Below, piece by piece: positions 57,401 through 64,000 of a stretch of DNA of 64,000 nucleotides. The position numbers and the translations under genes are program-made. Every line of letters starts with the position of its first letter. Positions within the stretch are counted from its first letter, which is position 1. The notes under the pieces were generated by a model. It was not told the origin of the DNA. It did no database searches and worked only from the letters and a program-made list of their open reading frames with translations. The stretch comes from Lottia gigantea (taxonomy: Eukaryota > Mollusca > Gastropoda > Lottiidae): contig NW_008706824.1 of NCBI RefSeq assembly GCF_000327385.1, forward strand, positions 786,169 through 850,168, read 5' to 3'.

Positions 57401-59822
57401 TTGTAGAGGACAAGTTCATTTTCTCACCTAGGTAAGAAAGTAGCACAAATTTACTCAAAATGTCGAAAAAATAGATACACAACAATTTAATTGGAATACA
57501 AATTGGAGATTTAATGACCAAAACAATTCATTAAATGTTTACAAAGTGGTTCTGAAAAGGGAGCAAAAATATAACAAAAATTGGAGCCTGTGTCCCCTGG
57601 CCTATAGAATGGTACAAGTCTAAACCTAAAACAATGAGTCAGTATAGTGAAGATCTGGCCAGGGATTGAAATATTGACACAGAACAAAGACACAGGTAAA
57701 TAACAACAGACTTTTCACATCTCACAAACTAAAAACTTCCACAACAACAAAAGCATTTCAAATCCTTTATTTCCGATACAAGAAAACTTCTTCTTCCCTA
57801 CTGTACTTCTCGGTTGATATAAATCTCACAGACTGTTCCCAACCCCAGTCCTTGTAAATACTGTCCTACCAAACCATGTTTCTCACAAATACTGATCCCC
57901 CCCGCCCACACTCAGCATTCACAGAAACATTTACCAGAGCAACAACCTTCCTGAACTTCTGGGCACATATATTAACCACTAACACTTCCCACAACACTCC
58001 TCACAGATACAGACCTACCGACACTCAACAGAAACATTCCCTAGGGCAACTCTTCTGTTCTTCTTGGAAGGTATACAACTTCCTTTCACTTCACAACCCC
58101 ATTTCTTACAAACACTGCCCCACCCCACTTATCATCTACAGAAACACCCTGTAGAGCACCCTTAAGAGCCATCCTCCTGTTTTCTTAGAAGGCATACAAC
58201 TTCCTACCACTTTCCCATTCTTTCTAAACACTGCCCCACCCCACCCTCAGCCTTCACACCATTGGACCCCTTCCGAACTGCAGGCACACAACTCACTAAC
58301 CCTTCTTCATCCCACACTGCCCTACCAACACAGTCTTTACAATAATAATAACAATCATGTTTTTGATTTCTTTACTTTACAAACCAGTAGTATTTCCTTA
58401 CATCTATTCATTTCTTGATTTTTAAATTTCATCAAAAACTATAAGGAACTGTGTGGGGTACATCCAAAACTAGTCTCAGACTTAACCTTTAATCCAGGGA
58501 TTAACATGTTCTATCTAAATACTAACTATATTTGACAGTGAGAGTATAAAAATACTCCAGTCAACAGTCAAAAGTCACCAACTCAATAAACTTCATTTTC
58601 TGTGCCCCAAAGTCTTCAATTTTTCCACAATATCAGCACTACGTTGCTCTTACAATTTACAACTGTTAAGGGATCTTAAATTCATAGCCTGTATCAAACA
58701 AGTTCTCAAGTTTTGTCCAAGCAATCAACAAGAAACTTTTTTCATGTCAACCCCTTTGAAGCAGAATTAAAAACAATAGGCATCATCTCCACCTATGCCA
58801 GTATCCAATCTCTAAACCATTCAGCAAGTGCTAGAGATAAAATTTCTATTTAAACAGAGCATAACGAGCGATATTCTATTTTTAATAAGAAATTAACCCC
58901 CATAGTTTAAATTACAAAATAATAATATAACAATATAACATCATCCTGTCTTCAACTCACTACTTTTATATCTATATTCAAGTGGTTATTTCCTGTTTTA
59001 TTTTATAGCCTTTTATAACTTCTATCTGTCTACTAGAGTTATATTTACCATTCATGTTCAAATAGAGTTTCAGAATGTCTGATGAGAGTATAACATTATT
59101 TATTTCCATATATTTCGTACATTTTGATATTTGACTTGTATTTTATCAGAGAAATTGAAAGATAGAATAAATGAAGTGAATTTCAGTGGCCTGAGACAAT
59201 ATTCTGTATTTTTGAATCAATCCTTCCAAAATCTGATAACAATGCTTAACAAACGCGCTCCAATATTTTGACTATAAAATTTCAAACCACCATATCCATC
59301 GCTGACATGGAGGCCAAACAATATGAAGGGGATTATGAACAATGAATTTATTTATTTTAATAGTAGCTAATGTTTATTTCCGGTTTATCTATTATCTCTA
59401 TCTAATCTTATTTAATCTAGATCTGTTTAAAATGGCAAATTATCAAAATTCATACACTACTCTACTTCATATAAAATTCATCCAGCCTAAATATAACTTT
59501 AAAAAACCTTGTCAATCATTGTAATATTTAATTAAGGAAACAACCCTACATGTAGTCATAAAACTGAAACACGATGCCTTGTTTATCTTAAATTATAAAA
59601 AATATTTGCAAATGAAGTACCAATTTCCAGGAATCTGACAATATAAAAATAAAGTTATAAGAATACTCACTCTGCGATTTTTAACTTGTTTGATAGTTTT
59701 GGTACCATGTTCTTGTTGTTGGAGGCGTAGTTCCACCAGACTTCGTAAGGAATCACTCGGACGTAGGTTACCCATGCTACCTCCAAACGCTTTCATGTGG
59801 GACATAAAGACACTGCTGCCAC
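45261..59822 (-). CDS. ARHGEF4-like: Rho guanine-nucleotide exchange factor, Asef/collybistin family (SH3-DH-PH)
   Basis: Eleven exons on the minus strand: 59,671-59,822, 55,698-55,839, 55,109-55,254, 54,650-54,829, 50,716-50,904, 50,245-50,424, 49,809-49,913, 48,241-48,498, 47,812-47,940, 47,144-47,387 and 45,261-45,445. They join in frame to about 635 residues. The order is a basic N-terminus, an SH3 domain, a Dbl homology (DH) domain, a PH domain and a basic Ser-rich tail. The family activates Rac1/Cdc42-type GTPases. In Asef the SH3 binds the DH domain and blocks it until APC binds, and collybistin acts with gephyrin. The [14 protein letters not shown] junction and [15 protein letters not shown] match ARHGEF4/ARHGEF9/SPATA13 closely. 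The upstream end (phase-1 start at 59,822) lies further 5'. Which of the three vertebrate paralogs is closest cannot be settled by eye. Confidence 0.93.
45446..47143. other. Intron of the exchange-factor gene
   Basis: AT-rich. A 103-codon + strand frame at 46,638-46,949 has no protein-like features and is taken as chance. Confidence 0.6.
47144..47940 (-). CDS. PH domain, two exons
   Basis: Exon 47,812-47,940 codes [20 protein letters not shown] and [19 protein letters not shown]. Exon 47,144-47,387 codes [38 protein letters not shown] and [18 protein letters not shown]. The FFLFDHQL(V)-x-CKK strand and the C-terminal RWLKAFQ(D)ER helix with its Trp are diagnostic of DH-linked PH domains in this family. 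It binds phosphoinositides and orients the DH domain. Confidence 0.95.
48241..50904 (-). CDS. Dbl homology (DH) catalytic domain, four exons
   Basis: Exons 50,716-50,904, 50,245-50,424, 49,809-49,913 and 48,241-48,498 are all in phase 0. Conserved region 1 is [20 protein letters not shown] (the Glu contacts the GTPase switch 1 in relatives). It is followed by [38 protein letters not shown] and [15 protein letters not shown]. Conserved region 3 is [20 protein letters not shown], where the family's Pro after KY is His here. [17 protein letters not shown] leads to the PH domain. The domain ejects GDP from Rho-family GTPases at the plasma membrane. Confidence 0.95.
48499..49808. other. Intron of the exchange-factor gene
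   Basis: Diverged internal duplications: GATGCCCAA(T/A)AG and AAACTGTTTTAC-like blocks at about 48,617 and 48,858, and CCAGGTT(A/T)TA...TGTGACACTGA at about 49,245 and 49,420. No gene was seen. Confidence 0.5.
51088..51126 (-). CDS. Candidate first exon of an SH3-less isoform
   Basis: A 13-codon exon [13 protein letters not shown] starts at ATG 51,126 and ends at a GTGATT donor in phase 0. It would join [10 protein letters not shown] at 50,904 directly and so omit the SH3 domain. It lies only 180 bases upstream of that exon. The donor is weaker than consensus, and the evidence is limited to phase, ATG and position. Confidence 0.35.
51127..54649. other. Large intron before the DH exons
   Basis: AT-rich with no coding signal apart from the candidate exon at its 3' side. 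A dispersed-element 3' end with poly(A) lies at 53,100-53,365. Confidence 0.5.
53100..53365 (+). mobile_element. Non-LTR element 3' end with poly(A)
   Basis: GATACGCTCGAAACAGACTA, GTCTCTGGATCGACTATT and an AATAAATATTG motif match 26,145-26,265. The segment ends in AATAAATAAAAATTG and an A-rich run (53,339-53,362). It looks like a 5'-truncated LINE or SINE tail in the sense opposite to the host gene. Confidence 0.55.
54650..54829 (-). CDS. SH3 domain exon
   Basis: Exactly 60 codons in phase 0/0: [20 protein letters not shown], then [20 protein letters not shown] and [23 protein letters not shown] corresponds to the ALYDY motif, and the WW, P and F positions that form the peptide groove are present. 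In Asef and collybistin this domain folds back on the DH domain and keeps the exchange activity off. The antisense open frame is a shadow. Confidence 0.95.
55109..55839 (-). CDS. Exchange-factor exons N-terminal to SH3
   Basis: Exon 55,698-55,839 codes [39 protein letters not shown] and FLSLIG. Exon 55,109-55,254 codes [34 protein letters not shown] and QITLATLEE. The RSHSMPES segment is a good 14-3-3/basophilic-kinase-like site. The second exon is acidic and Ser-rich. In Asef this region binds APC. No clear APC-binding consensus is visible, so that function is open. Confidence 0.85.
55840..57116. other. Intron
   Basis: AT-rich with no element recognised. Confidence 0.5.
57117..57215 (-). 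CDS. Candidate alternative first exon
   Basis: The ATG at 57,215 is preceded in frame by a stop (TAA) nine bases upstream. The exon reads [19 protein letters not shown] and [14 protein letters not shown] and ends at a consensus donor GTATGT in phase 0. Exon 55,839 begins in phase 0, so splicing would give a protein without the 59.8-kb N-terminus. No family match is known. It is a prediction from phase, donor and composition. Confidence 0.5.
57216..59670. other. Intron with C-rich imperfect repeats
   Basis: No coding signal. Bases 57,820-58,330 are unusually C-rich on the + strand and form an imperfect tandem repeat with a period of about 130 (separate entry). Confidence 0.5.
57820..58330 (+). 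repeat. C-rich imperfect tandem repeat, about 130-bp period
   Basis: TTCTTGGAAGGTATACAACTT at 58,061 recurs as TTCTTAGAAGGCATACAACTT at about 58,192. CACTGCCCCACCCCAC recurs at a similar distance. Related blocks with ACTG(T/A)(C/T)C(C/T)(T/A)ACC continue to the left. The strand asymmetry (few G) stands out in this AT-rich window. Confidence 0.55.
59671..59822 (-). CDS. 5'-most exon seen of the exchange-factor gene
   Basis: The exon starts after TTCCAG with two bases of a split codon and reads [37 protein letters not shown] and TIKQVKNRR before the donor GTGAGT. A start could be one of the Met residues, but the open phase implies at least one more upstream exon. None was recognised up to 64,000. 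It joins in phase 0 to 55,839. Confidence 0.75.
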
Positions 59823-61845
59823 CTGGAATTACAGAAACACATGAAAATTAATTGGGAATAAGATAAATAAACAGGAGTTGATAAACCAAATCACTAAGTG
59901 GCAACAGGTGTTCCAGTTGGGTGAACAAGAACTGAAACAGAAACTTAAGTCATGTGAAATTTCCAAAAATCTGTATACACACGAGAATTGAGGTAAAAAT
60001 TCAACTGAAATGAATAAGTAGCCTACTGGTGAGGTGATTCAGTAAGTGGATGAAAAGGTCATAGGAATATTAGTGCAATAGGTAAGAATCACTTCACCAA
60101 TATGTGTGATGCTTGATTTAAAATTTACTTTAAAAGAAGAAGAGGGTCCGATGTCTGTGCTGACAGATCTGAAACTACCCTTCCATGTGATTTCTGACAC
60201 ATTAATATTATAAATAAAATAAAGAAATTTATTTCACATCTAATAAAGTCTAATAACATCAATCTTCATTCTTTGAACCAAACCTAATTCAAAACTTACT
60301 GACTTGAAAACATACATACACGAACTGTTATTGATGTTAGTATTTTAGATTAAGGTCATGACATCTCAAATTATACAACATCATGCTTTTAATGAAAAGG
60401 AAGTTTGTGCTATTGTTAGATAGTTTCATAAAAGCACTGACTAAGGTAAAGAATTAAAATTCGTGATTGAATACAAAAAAATCATCTGCTCTTTTTGTCA
60501 CCAAAAATGTTCTCAATTGTAGATAAAATATATAATATGAGAACATCAATATCCAAAATTATGAAAACCTTTATAACCCAATATAACTACAGCTCACGGT
60601 ATTTCTCCCCAGAAAATAGCTCCGCCACTGCAGTGCTCAACAAAAGATAGACGGTAATAACATTAGAGTCTGCTCAGTCTTAAGTTGATTACTTTAATCA
60701 TTCTAAGAGATTGAAGACAGAAATATAAGAAAAAATCTATAAATATTTATACCCTTATTTCCATTTTCATCAAAAATTTCAATTTTCACAGAATTATTCT
60801 CCGTCACATTTCGATTTTTTTTATTCCGTAATTCTACATCCATTTTATAATCCTTCATTTAAATTTGAATTTTTTAAATTATATTCCTTTATTTCCCTTG
60901 TTTTTCTAATAGTTATTTAACTCTCATCTGTGAAAAATCATTGAAACACTGATATAGTTTCTTTCTAGTGAGCCAACCTAAAGGGTGTAAAGACATGTGA
61001 TTTTAAGATTTTATTCACTACTGGCAGTAACTAACTAATATAAAAATAATCAATGTTAAAACTGTTAGAGAACTATTTCATATGACTCATTAAGCCTGAC
61101 ATATAATGGGATATCCACAAAACATTGATTGACTCAGAACCACACAATGTTTAAATAGTCTTCTGAAAGGACACAAAATATTCAATTTAACACAAATTTC
61201 ATTTTACACTAATAAAACATCAGTTTCAGTATCACAGATCACAAAAATAAATACAAGAGAATGGAAGCCAAGTTTTAAAATCCTAATTTCACCACAAATA
61301 TTCAACAAATAAATAAATATCTAAATGATAACACGAATAACTAAAAACTAAATCTCTGATAAGATCTTTAACAGAGGGTTGTTGTGAATATCAGTCCAAC
61401 TATCTTCTACGTTTCAATTCAGGAAGTGAAATCGTTTCGTCCCAAGCTAAATATTTGTCGTCTGTTCAACTTTATCAATAGTAGTTGTCTCATGTGACCT
61501 ATAAAACTTCACATTAGACCAAATTCTTAGAAAATTTGGTTATACATAATTGTATGATTGGCTTTAAAAATTGTTTATTTTATTATCAAATAGATTGAAT
61601 CTAAATTGGTTATAGCAATGTATATTTTAATTCCAAATAGAACCAATGAATTTTGATATAGAGTTCACGTCAGAACAATGGTATTTTGAACGAATATAAT
61701 TTCAAATGAATAAAAACATTATATTGGATAGAACAGAAGAAAAATTACCACCATATAAATCAAACCCTTAAATCTAAATTTCAAGAGAAGATTTCATCAG
61801 CAACAATCATGAAACCAGAAGTAGAAATTACACACTGAATTCAAA
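59823..61845. other. Sequence upstream of the last recognised exon
   Basis: AT-rich and non-coding as far as I can see. It is presumably intron or promoter of the exchange-factor gene. Confidence 0.4.
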
Positions 61846-62045
61846 GATATCAATAAAATTATAGCTTGCATATTCTCCTGATATCAATATAATTATAGCT
61901 TGCATATTCTCCTGATATCAATATAATTATAGCTTGCATGTTCTCCTGATATCAATATAATTATAGCTTGCATATTCTCCTGATATCAATATAATTATAG
62001 CTTGCATATTCTCCTGATATCAATATAATTATAGCTCCAATATTC
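61846..62045. repeat. 34-bp tandem repeat, six units
   Basis: Units GATATCAATATAATTATAGC followed by TTGCATATTCTCCT start at 61,846 and repeat every 34 bases to 62,016. Degenerate relatives with GGATCCAATAAA extend to about 62,140. Confidence 0.9.
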
Positions 62046-62140
62046 AATACGGATCCAATAAACACAAGATATTGATGGCTCCAATATTCTCCTGACATCA
62101 ATAAAATCAAAGCTTGAATATTCAATAGGGATCCAATAAA

Positions 62141-63565
62141 TACATACATGTACAGTAAATAAATTATACTACCCTCAATGACTATAGTTTTTTTACTATC
62201 AGAACTTTACATTGACTAGTGCACTGCAATATACTATCAATCATTCAAATCAAAACAATAGAAATACTTCACAATATCTATAAGGTCCGAAACTAAAGTG
62301 CCCCTCAATTTTTTCATGTAATAAATATTAAGCATGATAAAAACCAGCATAACACTTAGGTTATTCTTATATTTTAATAATAGAACTACAGGCATATACA
62401 CAGTTAAATGTAGAAAATGTCCAGATATTAACGACACCAACTTGAATTATCCCAATAGTATCTCTTTAAGAAAATCTCGATATCAAAAAAAACTGAATAT
62501 TCATGTGAACAAATAAATTTGAAATGACAAAACTACAGCAGTATTTTATAATCACAGACATAAATCAGGAAATATCACTCAGATTATCTTGGACTATTAG
62601 ATAATAAACCTTCAGCCAGCCCCATGTGAACAATATCTTTCTTATAACACTAAGTAATGATCCCTGCTGAACTACCAGATAGAATATTCAACACGTCCTT
62701 TAAGACACAATAGAACTAATGCAAAATTGACTTGTAAGACCTAGCTATTAAATTTTGAATAAGAAAAGAAAAACATATTAAACTATTCACAATAACAAAT
62801 ATTAGAATTTGAAAAACAACAAAATATTACATTTCATTCCATCAAATTCTATCTATGTTAAAAATATTTTGTTCCCTTCAAATTCCCTTCATATTGAACA
62901 AATTGTAAGAAAACCTAAATCTGAAGATTACATTACATTACATCACAGATTGTAAAAATCCTGACTTTTTACAAATCTACGTCAAATTAACGACTACCTG
63001 CTTCCAATTTTTTAACATTCCAAAAAATTACGTCAATGTCTGTTAGAAATATCTCGCCTCTATAACTGTAACATCATCTCATTCCGTTCAAATTACCTCC
63101 AATTTGAATAATATTCACTACGCTCATTGACAACGCGGCTATTTACATACATAATTCAGGAAGGTTTATGGGTAGTTTATTATCTGTAAATGCAGTGTGA
63201 CATTTATTATTTATTATACTATAATAATGTAGTAGTTATTATATTATAATATACACCAGGATACTTGTACATTCACCTAATCTCTTGATCACGAATATTT
63301 TTATAATAAAAAATTCAACATTTTTAAATTTTGAACCAGATTGCATTCTTTACGTCAAACGTTAAATATTTCCTAATTGGAAAAACCAGCCCTGTTCTGC
63401 TAATGGCTGATTCTTGAATTTTAATGTTTGATTTTATATATCATGAATGGGCTTATATTGGAACCTGCAGGAACACCTCATACACCCCCCCTTTTTTTTC
63501 CAAAAGTTCAACTTTCCAATGAACCATGTAAAATTACTGTGTTGTCTGTCATGTTTTTTTTTATC
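62141..63565. other. Unassigned AT-rich sequence
   Basis: No gene, long repeat or element was recognised. Confidence 0.4.
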
Positions 63566-63826
63566 AAAGGGACAGATGCCCCATTTTTTTGACCAATCAT
63601 ACTTTAGTCTCAAAAGCAGATAGAGTAATTTGAGCCTTCAAATCTATGTATGTCCAGAATTATCAGCATTTGAATATTAAAGTGCTGACTCATATATAGA
63701 AATAGTGAATAAAATTCCTAATTTGAAGTAATTTTAAAGTAATTATGCGATTGCTAATACTTCTGAAGACTATTTACATATATTCAAGACAAAAATCAAC
63801 CCCAAAAATGGTGCATCTGTCCCTTT
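63566..63826. mobile_element. MITE with 24-bp terminal inverted repeats
   Basis: AAAGGGACAGATGCCCCATTT at the left and the complement of AAATGGTGCATCTGTCCCTTT at the right are inverted repeats with one mismatch, enclosing about 215 bases of non-coding AT-rich DNA. At 261 bp and with no coding capacity it fits a miniature inverted-repeat transposable element. A target duplication is not clear. Confidence 0.75.
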
Positions 63827-64000
63827 AAGGACTAGGATCATTCAAGGAATAACATGAGTTAAGATGAAAACTATCTCAAGTACTATAATAGGCTACATTG
63901 ATAATGAAATATCTCATGTTTAAAATTGAATCATCATCACCACCTGGTTATATAAAACTAACCTATATCCTACATGACAAAAGGAAATATCACACTATTT
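63827..64000. other. Unassigned end of window
   Basis: AT-rich with nothing recognised. Confidence 0.4.

Noticed and set aside
57876-58154. 92-codon Thr/Asn/Pro-rich frame
   Set aside because: Product of the C-rich imperfect repeat; it has no conserved motif.
61961-62440. Hydrophobic minus-strand frames at the 34-bp repeat and beside it
   Set aside because: They arise from AT-rich repeat units, with no sign of a gene.

Overview
The window is AT-rich eukaryotic DNA from an invertebrate, most likely a marine mollusc. The reasons are intron-bearing host genes with GT-AG junctions, an Asef/collybistin-type Rho exchange factor, and a repeat set typical of molluscs: I-superfamily (Nimb-like) LINEs with ORF1 zinc knuckles and an RNase H, Tx1/L1-like and CR1-like LINEs, DIRS and BEL/Pao fossils, Harbinger, piggyBac and Academ-like DNA transposons, and a tRNA-derived SINE. 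The species assignment is inference only.

Layout. Bases 1 to about 37 kb are a transposon graveyard. From left to right it holds piggyBac and DUF7869-type remnants in two related blocks; a transposase remnant; a CR1-like LINE; a Harbinger element inserted in a FLYWCH zinc-finger exon; DIRS and BEL/Pao fossils; a young 5'-truncated Tx1-like LINE with an 11-bp target duplication; an Academ-like XPG nuclease remnant between direct repeats; an LTR-element fossil whose leader region is tandemly amplified; LINE fragments; and a transposase duplicated in tandem, one copy of which is split by a Nimb-like LINE (which also contains a 50-base assembly gap).

From 37.2 to 41.9 kb on the + strand I reconstruct an unrecognised host gene of five exons. 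It has a signal peptide, a basic coiled coil, a Thr/Ser/Pro-rich mucin-like stalk with 29-residue repeats, a transmembrane helix and a short tail, about 626 residues in all. Phases agree at every junction. It is the best candidate here for something undescribed. At 42.1-43.4 kb there is a 46-bp satellite.

From 43.7 to at least 59.8 kb on the - strand lies a Rho guanine-nucleotide exchange factor (SH3-DH-PH, Asef/ARHGEF4-collybistin family), with eleven coding exons that join in frame to about 635 residues. The 5' end may lie beyond the window. Two further ATG-bearing exons with matching phase suggest alternative promoters; one would give a form without the autoinhibitory SH3 domain. The rest, to 64 kb, is intronic or upstream sequence with small repeats and one MITE.

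The two host genes converge tail to tail around the satellite. I see no operon or pathway linking them.
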